Position numbers and translations under genes: made by a program
Shown here: positions 1 through 8,057 of the stretch, piece by piece
How the letters are laid out: each line of letters starts with the position of its first letter
How positions within the stretch are numbered: position 1 is the first letter of the stretch
Assembly: GCA_020634615.1 (NCBI GenBank)
Contig: JACKBI010000004.1
Span: 62,001 to 126,000 of the forward strand
Length of the DNA stretch: 64,000 nucleotides
Direction: 5' to 3'
DNA from: Anaerolineales bacterium
Lineage (GTDB): Bacteria; Chloroflexota; Anaerolineae; JAAEKA01
The notes under the pieces: generated by a model
The model's input: only the letters and a program-made list of their open reading frames with translations
Told to the model about the DNA's origin: nothing
Databases searched by the model: none

Positions 1-1
1 T

Positions 2-496
2 GACGCCCTGGTGGATTATGTCAAAACGAGGCCGGGAGCGACAGAACTGCTGGTCAGCCACAGCGAAGGCGAGGGCAACCCGGGTCCGTTCTACCAAAGC
101 TATGGTTTCCAGTATACCGGTCAGGTACTGGAAGGTGAACTGGTGATGAGTCTGCCGCTGCTGGCTAACGTCGCTGCGCAAACGGTCCACCCCGTCGCCG
201 CTCAGCCGCTGACACATGTGGTCCTGTTCAAGCTCAAGGATCGCAGCCCGGACAACCTGGAACGGACTGCGGCTGTGCTGCGCAGTCTTGATGGCACGAT
301 CAACGTGTTGCGCCACATCGAGGTCGGCGTCAACGTCGTGCCGTCGGCGCGCGCCTATGATGTTGCCCTGATCACTCGTTTTGACAGCCTGGCTGACATG
401 GAAGCCTATCAGGTGCATCCACGCCACCAGGAGGTGCTGGCATTCATGCGTGAACAAACTGACACCGCGGCCGCGGTGGACTACAATACGCTATAA
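2..496 (+). CDS. GNAT acetyltransferase C-terminus fused to a Dabb domain (5' end cut by window)
   Basis: The frame is open from the window edge, so the true start lies upstream; the internal GTG at 11 is not the start. The first ~50 visible residues end a GNAT N-acetyltransferase (FYQSYGFQYTG, then a closing strand GELVMSLPL), the part that helps bind acetyl-CoA. After a short linker comes a complete Dabb (stress-responsive alpha/beta barrel) domain from about residue 68 on, recognisable by THVVLFKLKD at its start and a late HPRHQEVLAF segment. Dabb domains usually dimerise; their role here is unknown. A small gene follows 24 bases downstream and may be co-transcribed. The substrate of the acetyltransferase cannot be told. 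Domain calls are fairly secure; that the fusion is one polypeptide is seen directly, with no stop between the parts. Confidence 0.8.
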   Translation, partial: DALVDYVKTRPGATELLVSHSEGEGNPGPFYQSYGFQYTGQVLEGELVMSLPLLANVAAQTVHPVAAQPLTHVVLFKLKDRSPDNLERTAAVLRSLDGTINVLRHIEVGVNVVPSARAYDVALITRFDSLADMEAYQVHPRHQEVLAFMREQTDTAAAVDYNTL

Positions 497-520
497 CACT
501 TCATTCAAGAGGAGAAACAA

Positions 521-733
521 ATGGCTACCTTTCCCTACGATCACGTTATCACTGAGAACCTGCAAACTTCGGCCGAACTCGTCATCAACACCCGGCCAGA
601 CGTTGAGCGCGTCGAATGGGTCGCGTTCCTGCTCAACGAGATGCAGGGTCTGCTGCCGGACGATGAAATGACAAGTTTGCTGGAACTGGTGCAGACGCGC
701 ATCGCTGGCCGCCTCGAAAGCGGCGTCTGGTAG
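521..733 (+). CDS. Small conserved-looking hypothetical protein, 70 aa
   Basis: This short gene starts at an ATG placed after a clear ribosome-binding site (AAGAGGAG, about 508-515) and ends before an inverted repeat. The product is acidic and predicted largely helical, with no signal peptide, membrane segment or cysteine. I do not recognise the family. The strong ribosome-binding site and the closeness to the upstream acetyltransferase-Dabb gene (24 bases) favour a real gene in the same transcript. No function is proposed. Confidence 0.6.
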   Translation: MATFPYDHVITENLQTSAELVINTRPDVERVEWVAFLLNEMQGLLPDDEMTSLLELVQTRIAGRLESGVW

Positions 734-750
734 GCGCGTTCAGCGCTCCC

Positions 751-792
751 ACTCGTACTCTTCGGATTTCGAGTAGGAGGAAGAGTACGAGT
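751..792. repeat. Perfect 12-bp inverted repeat between genes
   Basis: ACTCGTACTCTT at 751-762 is the exact reverse complement of AAGAGTACGAGT at 781-792, with an 18-base loop. No T-run follows on either strand, so it is not a typical intrinsic terminator. It may form an mRNA hairpin or be a REP-like element separating the 70-aa gene from the cyclase gene. Confidence 0.6.
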
Positions 793-824
793 ACGATAGC
801 CAACCAACGGAGGTTCACGCAACA

Positions 825-1691
825 ATGAAGTTCATCGATTTGAGCATTCCCCTGGGCATCGGGACACCGGCCTGGCCGACCTACGAGCCGCTTCAGGTGA
901 AGTATTTCAAGCGGCTGGCGCCCAACGGCGCCAACGGCCAGTTGGTCAGTCACTCCAACCACCTGGGAACACATCTTGACGGCGAGATCCATTTCTACAC
1001 ACCCGGCAAGGACATCGCCAGCCTGACCCTGGACTTCCTGACCGGCCCTGGCGTGGTGGTGGACCTGTCAGACATCGCCGGCGACTACGACATCTACACA
1101 TCGCAGATGGTCGAGGAACGGGTCGATGTGCACGAAGGCGATATCCTGATCATCCACACCGGCTTTCACCACTTCGGCTGGGATCAACCGACCGCCGACG
1201 AGATCGCCTACATGGTCAAGCACCCCGGCCCGGACCGCGAATTCGCGGAATGGTGCAAGGCCAAGAAGATCAAATGGATCGGTGTCGACTGCGGCAGCGC
1301 GGACCATCCCATGAACACCATCATCCGCAACTGGATGCCACGGCAAGCTAAAGAAGCGGACGCGCATTTCCAGGCCAAGTACGGCCAACCGCTGGCTGAG
1401 GTGTTCACCGACGACAAATACCAGTTGATGCACATCGAAATGTTCCCGTACGGCATCATCCACGCCGAGTGCGTCGGTGGCGACATCGATCTGCTGCTGA
1501 ACCAGCGCGTCAACATTGGCTGCTTCCCGTGGCGATTTGTGGATGGCGAAGCCAGCATCGCGCGCATCGTGGCCTACGTGGACGACGACGAATACGAGGC
1601 GTTGATGGCCAAGAAGGCCGCCATGCCTAAGACCCGTTTCGGCGACGCCATCGGCCCGCTGCCGCCCTTCGCCACCCGCACCAACATCTGA
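825..1691 (+). CDS. Cyclase-family metal-dependent hydrolase (kynurenine formamidase-like)
   Basis: The 288-residue product belongs to the cyclase family (Pfam Cyclase), whose members include metal-dependent arylformamidases and isatin hydrolases. The hallmark HxGTHxD motif is at residues 46-52 and supplies metal ligands. The length is at the upper end for the family; an extension of about 40 residues at the C-terminus is rich in alanine and lysine. The ATG follows a GGAGG at 809-813. No signal peptide is seen, so it should be cytosolic. The substrate is not evident: no tryptophan-degradation genes lie nearby, so a kynA/kynU context is lacking and the specific reaction is left open. Confidence 0.85.
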   Translation: MKFIDLSIPLGIGTPAWPTYEPLQVKYFKRLAPNGANGQLVSHSNHLGTHLDGEIHFYTPGKDIASLTLDFLTGPGVVVDLSDIAGDYDIYTSQMVEERVDVHEGDILIIHTGFHHFGWDQPTADEIAYMVKHPGPDREFAEWCKAKKIKWIGVDCGSADHPMNTIIRNWMPRQAKEADAHFQAKYGQPLAEVFTDDKYQLMHIEMFPYGIIHAECVGGDIDLLLNQRVNIGCFPWRFVDGEASIARIVAYVDDDEYEALMAKKAAMPKTRFGDAIGPLPPFATRTNI

Positions 1692-1721
1692 CGCTGCAAA
1701 GGCTATCTGTTGCCGGCGGGC

Positions 1722-1750
1722 TTGACCCAGCGGACAAGTCGTGGCATGAT
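1722..1750 (+). promoter_or_regulatory. Candidate sigma-70 promoter of hicBA
   Basis: TTGACC at 1722-1727 and CATGAT at 1745-1750 are separated by 17 bases and lie 40 bases upstream of the hicB start. The match to the -35 consensus is five of six and to the -10 four of six. Predicted by eye only. Confidence 0.45.
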
Positions 1751-1789
1751 GTCGCGGTCTGATCACAACCACATGATTGGAGAAACAAG

Positions 1790-2041
1790 ATGTTGGCGAG
1801 CTATCTTGACGCGGCGCTGGAACATGCACATTACGAGATCATCGAAGATGAAGACGCATACTGGGGCGAGATAACGGGCTTACAGGGCGTGTGGGCGCGC
1901 CATGCCACACTGGAAGGCTGCCGGCGCGAATTGCGCGAGGCACTGAGTGACTGGGTTGCCGTCCGCCTGCGTCTCAATCTCGATATCCCGCCGATGGCAG
2001 GCATCGACCTTTCGCTTATCTCGCAAGTAATGCCCGCGTGA
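1790..2041 (+). CDS. hicB: HicB-family antitoxin
   Basis: The 83-residue protein has the partly degraded RNase-H-like fold typical of short HicB antitoxins: an N-terminal tyrosine-rich strand region, a central EDAYWGEITGLQGVWA stretch matching the HicB substrate-mimic sheet, and an EALSDW helix. It would bind and block the HicA RNase encoded six bases downstream. The ATG is preceded by TTGGAGAAA. No clear C-terminal DNA-binding domain is visible, so autoregulation by this protein is uncertain. The gene order here is antitoxin first, unlike the toxin-first order of Escherichia coli hicAB but common in other phyla. Confidence 0.85.
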   Translation: MLASYLDAALEHAHYEIIEDEDAYWGEITGLQGVWARHATLEGCRRELREALSDWVAVRLRLNLDIPPMAGIDLSLISQVMPA

Positions 2042-2047
2042 TCAGCG

Positions 2048-2269
2048 ATGGCCAGATTGACGTCCGTTTCATGGCGCGAGTTCGTGCACAGGATGCGCGA
2101 ACTTGGTTTCGAAGGACCGTTAGCAGGTGGCCGGCACCCCCAGATGCGACGCGGCGACTTGACTGTCATCATTCCAAATCCCCACGAAGGCGACATAGGA
2201 GTTGGCTTGCTGCGTCGTATCCTGCGGCAGGCCGGTGTCACGCGCGAAGAATGGTTGGGAGAGGAGTAG
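2048..2269 (+). CDS. hicA: HicA-family mRNA interferase toxin
   Basis: This 73-residue protein carries the HicA double-stranded-RNA-binding-like fold: SWREFVHRMRELGF helix, then GGRHPQM with the catalytic histidine, then an IIPNPHEGDIGVGLLRRILRQAG tail region that ends with the family's typical RREEWL-like close (here TREEWL). HicA toxins cleave mRNA and arrest growth until neutralised by HicB. The gene lies six bases after hicB and runs almost directly into the alcohol dehydrogenase gene, whose ribosome-binding site sits in the last codons of hicA. All key features appear intact, so the pair should be functional. Confidence 0.88.
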   Translation: MARLTSVSWREFVHRMRELGFEGPLAGGRHPQMRRGDLTVIIPNPHEGDIGVGLLRRILRQAGVTREEWLGEE

Positions 2270-2276
2270 CGGTGCG

Positions 2277-3500
2277 ATGAAAGCTATCCGTTTCAATGCC
2301 ACCATTCCACGGTACGTCGCCGGCCAGGCCATGGGCCGCGTACGCTCCTCGCTGCTGTGGAGCGGTCGGTCATGCACCTACGTGGACGACGTGCCTGAGC
2401 CTGAGCTGATCGGCCCGGACTGGGTGCGCATCGGAACGCGACTGGGCGGCATCTGCGGCACCGATATCAGCACGATCCACTTGCACACCAGTCCGTACTT
2501 TTCGCCGCTCGCGTCTTTCCCCTACACCTTTGGCCACGAGAACATGGGCATCATCACCGAGGCTGGACCGGAGGCAGGCGACTGGCACGCGGGCCAGCGG
2601 GTCGTCGCGGAGCCGCTGCTCTGGTGCGCGCCGCGCGGCTTTGAGCGCGAAAATTGGTGCGCGGCCTGCGAGCGTGGCGAGGTCAACCGCTGTACCCACA
2701 TCACCCGCGGCAACCTCGCGCCGGGGATCATCATCGGCGCGTGCCGCGATACCGGCGGCAGTTGGAGTCCCAATTTCATCGCGCACCGCTCGCAACTCTA
2801 TGCGTTGCCGGACGAAATCAGCGACGAAAACGGGCTGATGGTGGAACCGTTCGCGGTTGGATTGCACGCCGCGCTGAACGACACGCCCGGCGACGACGAG
2901 ACGGTGCTGATCATCGGCGCCGGCGTCATCGGCCTGTGCCTGCTGGCCGCGCTGCGCGCTGTGGGATGCAATGCGAAGATCCTGCTCGCTGCCCGCTATC
3001 CCTTCCAGGCTGAAGCAGGCAAGCGGCTGGGCGCCAGCGAGGTGCTGACCGGCGACCTGTACACGGACGTCGCCAGCCGCGTCGACACCCGCTTGCTCAA
3101 GCCGATCATCGGCCGGCAGGTTGCGCTGGGCGGCGTTGACCGGACCTATGACTGCGTGGGAACCGACACGACCCTCGACGACGCGCTGCGGCTGACGCGT
3201 AACGGCGGCAAGGTGGTTCTGGTGGCCGTCCCCGGGCTGGCCAAGGGGGTGGACTGGACGGCGGTCTTCGCGCAGGAACTGACCGTGCGCGCCGCTTACA
3301 TCTACAACCACGCCGAGCAGTGGCGCGGTGAAACACGCGCGACCTTCGACATCGCCATCGAGCTAATGACCAGCGGCCAGGTCGATCTGGGCTGGATGGT
3401 CACCCATCGGTTTCAATTGGATCAGTACGACGAAGCACTCAAGTTGCACGGCAAGAAGGGCAGCAGCGGGGTAATCAAGGCCGTTTTCCAATTCCCTTGA
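2277..3500 (+). CDS. Zinc-dependent medium-chain alcohol dehydrogenase family protein
   Basis: The 407-residue protein is a medium-chain dehydrogenase/reductase. Catalytic zinc ligands are visible as Cys60 (GGICGTD) and His87-Glu88 (FGHEN), and the NAD(P)-binding Rossmann motif is VLIIGAGVIG about residue 200. The structural-zinc loop is unusual: cysteines are spread over WCAPRG...NWCAACERGEVNRC rather than the standard closely spaced four. I chose the ATG at 2277 because GGAGAGGAG lies just upstream, although the frame is open further. Its 3' end overlaps the convergent ABC ATPase gene by 26 bases. The substrate is unknown; sorbitol- and threonine-dehydrogenase-like enzymes are the nearest general types. 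Confidence 0.85.
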   Translation: MKAIRFNATIPRYVAGQAMGRVRSSLLWSGRSCTYVDDVPEPELIGPDWVRIGTRLGGICGTDISTIHLHTSPYFSPLASFPYTFGHENMGIITEAGPEAGDWHAGQRVVAEPLLWCAPRGFERENWCAACERGEVNRCTHITRGNLAPGIIIGACRDTGGSWSPNFIAHRSQLYALPDEISDENGLMVEPFAVGLHAALNDTPGDDETVLIIGAGVIGLCLLAALRAVGCNAKILLAARYPFQAEAGKRLGASEVLTGDLYTDVASRVDTRLLKPIIGRQVALGGVDRTYDCVGTDTTLDDALRLTRNGGKVVLVAVPGLAKGVDWTAVFAQELTVRAAYIYNHAEQWRGETRATFDIAIELMTSGQVDLGWMVTHRFQLDQYDEALKLHGKKGSSGVIKAVFQFP

Positions 3501-4314
3501 ACCAGTGATCAAGCGGGCCGGGGCGTTCGGCGAAGTCCTCGTGCTGGACATTGCGCTGCGGATCATAGCCGCGCTGGCTGGCCATGGCTGCTGCGAGGGT
3601 TGCTTCGTCGAAGTCGTCTCTGCGCCACTGGCCGGCCAGCTCGCCGTCGCGCAACACAGTGATCGCGTCGGCGACCAGGGTGGCATCCGCCGGCCGCGCC
3701 GCGAGGAAGAGGCAGGCGACGCCGCCCTCGGCTATACGCCGGACCATGCGCACGAGCACGCTCACCGAACGCGCATCGGGCATGCCGGCCAGTGGCTCAT
3801 CCAGCGCCAACAACTGCGGTTCGACAGCCAGCGCGCTGGCGATCATCACCTGACGGCGTTGCAGCGGGGACAAACTGCGCACGTCGGCGTCCAGCGGGAC
3901 GGCGATCTCCCAGCGGTTAAGCAATGCGGCCGCGTCGTCGTGCGCCGCGCGCCGGGAAAAGGTGAAGCGACGCTTGACCTCGCCCTTGGTCATTGTGATG
4001 TTCTCGGCAACGCTCATGTTGTCGAAAAGCGAAATCTTGCGCGGCACCATCGCGATACCGTGCTGCAGGCCGTCCTTGATCGAACGCAGCAGCAACGGCT
4101 GGCCGTTCAGCAATATCTGTCCGCTGTAGCCGCCTGCCGGAATGTAACCGCTGACCACCTTCATCAGCGTCGTCTTGCCAGCGCCATCCTCGCCCAGAAC
4201 CGCGTGAACCTCACCTGCCGCGATGTCAAACGACACGTCGTTGAGCGCAACCACCCCCTCGTACGCCGCAAGCAGGTTCCTGATCTGCAACAACATATCT
4301 GCTTCTGAAATCAT
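3475..4314 (-). CDS. Sugar-type ABC transporter ATP-binding protein with degenerate motifs
   Basis: The 279-residue protein has one ABC ATPase domain of the RbsA/XylG kind. Walker A (GEDGAGKTT, residues 41-49) and Walker B (LLALDE, 168-173) are intact. Other motifs are eroded: the signature is LSPLQ instead of LSGGQ (about 148), the Q-loop glutamine is missing in VPRK (about 90), and the switch histidine is replaced by Ala206 in FLAARP. It closes the minus-strand transporter unit, after an SRPBCC gene 35 bases upstream. It could be a regulatory or non-catalytic partner for the ATPase at 7091-7858, or belong to another transporter. A second ATG at 4296 is an alternative start. Confidence 0.8.
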   Translation of the reverse strand: MISEADMLLQIRNLLAAYEGVVALNDVSFDIAAGEVHAVLGEDGAGKTTLMKVVSGYIPAGGYSGQILLNGQPLLLRSIKDGLQHGIAMVPRKISLFDNMSVAENITMTKGEVKRRFTFSRRAAHDDAAALLNRWEIAVPLDADVRSLSPLQRRQVMIASALAVEPQLLALDEPLAGMPDARSVSVLVRMVRRIAEGGVACLFLAARPADATLVADAITVLRDGELAGQWRRDDFDEATLAAAMASQRGYDPQRNVQHEDFAERPGPLDHWFKGIGKRP

Positions 4315-4349
4315 TGTTCGACGCGCGCCTTCAGTCGCTGAAGCAACTC

Positions 4350-4745
4350 TTAATGCGCGGACCGGGCTGTGCGTAGAACGTAGGCGGCAACCGGCGACGG
4401 CATGGCAATGTCCACGGTTTCGCGCGCCAGCGTCCCGTCAACGCGCGGCAGGAAGCGCCATTTCGAGCGCAGGTGAACACGAGGAAAACTCCACGCTGCC
4501 GAGTCGATGCCGTCTTCCACGATCATCATCCACGCCCGATAGCGGACCGTGAACGAAAGACAACCGCTGCCAAAGCGGTCGGTCACAGTGTAGTAGCCAG
4601 GCTGCTGCTGATCGATCTCCACCTTCACCACCAACGGATTCAGGTGAGCAAAAACCACCGGGTCTGCTACAACCGCCAGCACCGTGGCAGGCGGGGCATC
4701 TATCACCAGTTCGTTGACGAGGCTGCGATCAGTCGTGAACGCCAT
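4350..4745 (-). CDS. SRPBCC-fold (polyketide cyclase/START-like) protein
   Basis: The 131-residue product has the layout of an SRPBCC helix-grip lipid-binding protein: an opening strand LVNELVIDAPPATV with the conserved alanine-proline turn, a long strand DRFGSGCLSFTVRYRAW, and a final amphipathic helix VAAYVLRTARSA. Such proteins bind hydrophobic ligands. The upstream GTG-like start at 4787 would overlap the preceding cyclotransferase gene by 32 bases, so the ATG at 4745 is preferred. It sits between the glutaminyl cyclase and the second ATPase on one strand. The ligand is unknown. Confidence 0.6.
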   Translation of the reverse strand: MAFTTDRSLVNELVIDAPPATVLAVVADPVVFAHLNPLVVKVEIDQQQPGYYTVTDRFGSGCLSFTVRYRAWMMIVEDGIDSAAWSFPRVHLRSKWRFLPRVDGTLARETVDIAMPSPVAAYVLRTARSAH

Positions 4746-4755
4746 CTGCTGAACG

Positions 4756-5778
4756 TCAACGCGGGACGGGAACCAGGTCGATCTCAAACAACTTCGGCCA
4801 TAGCTTGCCGGTGACGAAGAGGCGGTCGGTGTCGGGATCGTAGGCGATGCCGTTCAGCACGTCAACCGGCTGCGTGCGATCTTCGGCAGGCAGCAGGCCG
4901 CTTAGATCGATCCAGCCGGTCACCTGTCCCGTCGCCGGGTCGATGCGCGCGATCCAGTCGGTCTGCCAGATGTTGGCCAGAACTTCGCCGTTGACGTACT
5001 CCAGTTCGTTGAGTCGCACGACCGGATTGCCCTGCTGATCAGTCACAGCGACGCGGCCAAGCTCGTCAAGCGTCTCCGGGTCCAGAAAACGCAACTCGTT
5101 GGTGCCGTCGCTCATGATCAGCCGCTCGCCGTCCGTGGTCAATCCCCAACCCTCGCCCGGATACGTCCACGTGTCCAGCAGCTCGAAGCTGTCCTTGTCG
5201 TAGATGAAGCCGGTGTCCTCCTGCCAGGTCAACTGGTAGAGCTTGTCGCCGAAAATCGTGATCCCCTCGCCAAAGTACTGATCCGCCAGATCGATCTCCT
5301 GCGTCACATCACCGCTGGCCGGATCGACCTTGCGCAGGCTGGAGCGGCCGCGCAGCCCAGTTCCCTCGTAAAATATGCCGTCCTGCCAGACCAGCCCCTG
5401 GGTGAACGCGTCAGGATCGTGGGGATAGGTCGCGACGATTTGGAAGGTGTCAACGGGCAGATCTGGCAGCGCTGACGTTGCGAGGCTGGTTGCCGTCGGG
5501 GTAGGCGGCGGGTCGGTGGGAAAGGGCGTCGCCGTGGACAACGGGCTGACGGGATCAGTTGGCTGAGGCGGGGCAGTGGGAACTTCCTCAGCCGTTCCGA
5601 CGGGATTAACAGGCAAGGTCTTGGGACCAGCGATATCAGAAGCTACCGCCGCAGTCGCTGTGACCGGCTGTTCGGTAACCGGTTCCGAGCGGCTACACGC
5701 GGACAGCGACAACAGAAACAAGGCGGCAATCATCAGGATTGCCGCGCGTGGAATTTCGGACGAACGATAGTGTTTCAT
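4756..5778 (-). CDS. Glutaminyl-peptide cyclotransferase, lipoprotein (five-bladed propeller type)
   Basis: The protein has a lipoprotein signal ending in the lipobox LSAC (cysteine about residue 28), then a proline/threonine-rich spacer of about 80 residues, then a beta-propeller glutamine cyclotransferase domain (FTQGLVW, YEGTGLRG, LNELEYVNG, ANIWQTD, LNGIAYD motifs). Enzymes of this family convert N-terminal glutamine to pyroglutamate, protecting exported peptides from aminopeptidases. The lipobox and spacer indicate an outward-facing membrane-anchored form. It follows the transporter permease by 83 bases and may be read through from that operon, although a large inverted repeat lies in between. 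Confidence 0.88.
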   Translation of the reverse strand: MKHYRSSEIPRAAILMIAALFLLSLSACSRSEPVTEQPVTATAAVASDIAGPKTLPVNPVGTAEEVPTAPPQPTDPVSPLSTATPFPTDPPPTPTATSLATSALPDLPVDTFQIVATYPHDPDAFTQGLVWQDGIFYEGTGLRGRSSLRKVDPASGDVTQEIDLADQYFGEGITIFGDKLYQLTWQEDTGFIYDKDSFELLDTWTYPGEGWGLTTDGERLIMSDGTNELRFLDPETLDELGRVAVTDQQGNPVVRLNELEYVNGEVLANIWQTDWIARIDPATGQVTGWIDLSGLLPAEDRTQPVDVLNGIAYDPDTDRLFVTGKLWPKLFEIDLVPVPR

Positions 5779-5788
5779 GAATTATCCG

Positions 5789-5851
5789 GTTCGTAGTAGG
5801 CGCTTCAGCGCCGTGTTCAGAGCAGGAGGCACTGAAGTGCCTACTACGAAC
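5789..5851. repeat. 24-bp inverted repeat (REP-like hairpin)
   Basis: The arms 5789-5812 and 5828-5851 are reverse complements with two mismatches and begin or end with GTTCGTAGTAGG / CCTACTACGAAC. The 63-bp element sits between the permease and the cyclotransferase gene and could stabilise or attenuate the minus-strand transcript. The sequence resembles dispersed intergenic palindromes of large bacterial genomes. Confidence 0.65.
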
Positions 5852-5861
5852 GGTAGGTTGC

Positions 5862-7094
5862 TTAGGCCAGGCCGGACTGTTGGCGGCCCTGGCGGGTGAT
5901 GGCATCCACCAACACAGCGGTCAGCAGTACCAGGCCGGTGATGACGAATTTGACGCCCGCGCTTAGCCCAAGCAGACCCATGCCGTTGTTGACGGTGGCG
6001 ATGACCAGCGCGCCCAGAAAGGCGCTGATGACACGTCCGCTGCCGCCGAACAGGCTGGTGCCGCCGATGACCGCGGCCGCGATAGAGTTGAGCAGCAGGT
6101 CGCCGCCGCCGGCTGCTGTGTCCACGGAACGCAGCCGTGACGACAGCACGATGCCGCCCATGCCGGCCATCAGGCTGCTGATCATGAAGACATAAACGCG
6201 GATGCGGCTGACGTTGATGCCGGCTCGCCGGGCTGCTTCTGCATTGCCGCCGATGGCATAGACGTAGCGGCCAAAGCGTGTGCGTTCAGCCAGGAAGGTA
6301 AAGCCGACCAGCAGCACGATCAGGAAGATGCCAACGAAGGGCACGCCGCGGTCCTGGTTGGCGACGTAGACCACGGCCGCGCCGGCCAGCGCCACCACGA
6401 AGATCGTCGCCACCATGAAGATCAGGGGCGAAGTCGTGACCCCTTGGGTGCGGTTTGAACGCCAGCTCTGGATACGGCCAATGGCAAACAGCACCACACC
6501 TCCGATGACCACCAGCCAGCCCATGGCCTTGGGCAGGAAGTAATTCGCCAGCCCGATGATCGTCTTGTCCTGAATGACAACCGTGCCGCCGCCGCCGATC
6601 ATCAAGAGAACCACGCCGTTCCAGACCATCAGCCCGGCCAGCGTCACCACAAAGGAGGGCAGCTTGAAGCGGGTGATGATCAGTCCCTGGCCGATGCCGA
6701 TCAAACAGACCACTGCCAGCGCCGTGGCAACGGCCAGCGGCCACGGCCAGCCGCCGGGGGGCCGCAGGCGCAGCGTCATGAAAACAGCCGCAACAGCGCT
6801 GACGTAGCCGATGGACAGGTCGATCTCACCCAGCAACAGCACGAACACGACGCCGATGGCGATAGTCGTGATGCCGGCCATCTGAACGACCAGGTTTACG
6901 AAGTTACGGGGGGTGAGAAAATTCTGGTTGAGGATCTGAAAAATGACTACAAGAACGAGGACGCCGAGGATAATCGGTAGCGATCCGACGTCCCCAGCGC
7001 GAATCCGCTGCCAACGCAGTCGCGCCTGCTCGGATACCGACCGCGACGGGGTGATGTCATCCACCGCGACGGGCTGATCTGTTGCTGTGCTCAT
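5862..7094 (-). CDS. Sugar ABC transporter permease (RbsC/XylH family)
   Basis: The 410-residue protein has the many hydrophobic helices of the BPD_transp_2 permease family and the late cytoplasmic signature about AIGGNAEAARRAGINVSRIR that contacts the ATPase. The length is close to XylH (about 390 residues) and longer than ribose permeases, due to an extra central segment (RIQSWRSNRTQG). It forms the membrane channel of the importer; its start overlaps the ATPase gene by four bases (ATGA type), a sign of translational coupling. The sugar is not known; pentose or related monosaccharide is inferred from family. Confidence 0.9.
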   Translation of the reverse strand: MSTATDQPVAVDDITPSRSVSEQARLRWQRIRAGDVGSLPIILGVLVLVVIFQILNQNFLTPRNFVNLVVQMAGITTIAIGVVFVLLLGEIDLSIGYVSAVAAVFMTLRLRPPGGWPWPLAVATALAVVCLIGIGQGLIITRFKLPSFVVTLAGLMVWNGVVLLMIGGGGTVVIQDKTIIGLANYFLPKAMGWLVVIGGVVLFAIGRIQSWRSNRTQGVTTSPLIFMVATIFVVALAGAAVVYVANQDRGVPFVGIFLIVLLVGFTFLAERTRFGRYVYAIGGNAEAARRAGINVSRIRVYVFMISSLMAGMGGIVLSSRLRSVDTAAGGGDLLLNSIAAAVIGGTSLFGGSGRVISAFLGALVIATVNNGMGLLGLSAGVKFVITGLVLLTAVLVDAITRQGRQQSGLA

Positions 7095-7858
7095 TGAACC
7101 ACCATCCCTGGTACAGTATCCAGCTTGCCGGCCGTGATCGCATGCACGACCTCTTGCTGGTTGGTTTCGCTGGACTTCAGGACAGCCACGCGCCGCCCAA
7201 GCCGCAAGACAGTAATCCGGTCGGCAACCTCAAAAACATCGTGCAGGTTGTGCGAGATGATTACCACACCCAGTCCTCGATCTGCCAGCCGGCGCACAAG
7301 ATCAAGCACCTGGCGGGTCTGAGCGACGCCCAGCGCGGCCGTCGGCTCGTCGAGGATCACAACTTTGGAGTTCCACATCACAGCTTTCGCCACGGCGATG
7401 GCCTGGCGCTGCCCGCCGGACAACTCTGCCACAGCCTGGCGCACGGAGCGGACGGTGGTTACCGACAAGGATTTGAGGGTCTCGCTGCACTCCTTTTCCA
7501 TCTCCGCTTCGTTCAGACGACGGAAAGAGGAAATGCGCTCGCGTCCCAGAAACATATTGGCCACGACGTCGAGATTGTCGGCCAGGGCCAGGTCCTGATA
7601 GACGATCTCGATCCCCAGCGGGGCCACATCACGCGGACCATGGATTTTGACTGGCTTGCCCTCCCAGAACATCTGGCCGCCGTCAAAGGGATAGATGCCG
7701 GCAATGCCCTTGATCAGGGTTGATTTTCCGGCGCCATTGTCGCCGACCAGCGCCATTACTTCCCCGGGGCGTACCTCGAAGTCAACATCGGTCAGCGCCT
7801 CGACAGCGCCAAAGCGTTTCGAAACGGATTGCAGGAAGAGAATGGGTTCTTCCGCCAT
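7091..7858 (-). CDS. Sugar ABC transporter ATP-binding protein
   Basis: A single ABC ATPase domain with all motifs: Walker A GDNGAGKST, Q-loop VYQD, signature LSGGQ, Walker B VVILDEPTA and switch histidine in IISHN. Classic XylG/RbsA proteins have two such domains in about 500 residues; here there is one, so it should homodimerise, as in the single-domain sugar importers of Actinobacteria and Chloroflexi, or pair with the degenerate ATPase at 3475-4314. The ATG at 7858 has GGAG eight bases upstream; a TTG at 7873 is open in the same frame but less likely. Confidence 0.9.
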   Translation of the reverse strand: MAEEPILFLQSVSKRFGAVEALTDVDFEVRPGEVMALVGDNGAGKSTLIKGIAGIYPFDGGQMFWEGKPVKIHGPRDVAPLGIEIVYQDLALADNLDVVANMFLGRERISSFRRLNEAEMEKECSETLKSLSVTTVRSVRQAVAELSGGQRQAIAVAKAVMWNSKVVILDEPTAALGVAQTRQVLDLVRRLADRGLGVVIISHNLHDVFEVADRITVLRLGRRVAVLKSSETNQQEVVHAITAGKLDTVPGMVVQ

Positions 7859-7945
7859 GGGCCTGTCTCCCAAACTTGTCAGGTTATCCCACCCTGCCGC
7901 CTGCGCGCAGCAGACGAACTGTGGTTGGGAAGTGTGAGGATTTAT

Positions 7946-7986
7946 AGCGGCAGCCGAATTGCCTTGCCGGCAACTCGGCTGCCGCT
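7946..7986 (-). promoter_or_regulatory. Strong intergenic hairpin between binding-protein and ATPase genes
   Basis: Arms AGCGGCAGCCGA and TCGGCTGCCGCT, continued by TTGCC/GGCAA, make a 17-bp stem with one mismatch and a 5-base loop. No T-run follows on the minus strand. Hairpins in this position of transporter operons commonly protect the binding-protein mRNA and reduce read-through to the membrane genes, giving excess binding protein; that role is inferred. Confidence 0.6.
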
Positions 7987-8057
7987 TTCTCGTCGATCTC
8001 TGAACGAGCTGGTCGCAGGTTCGCCAGCCCGCTCAGAGACAGATTGGCGGGAGTCGA

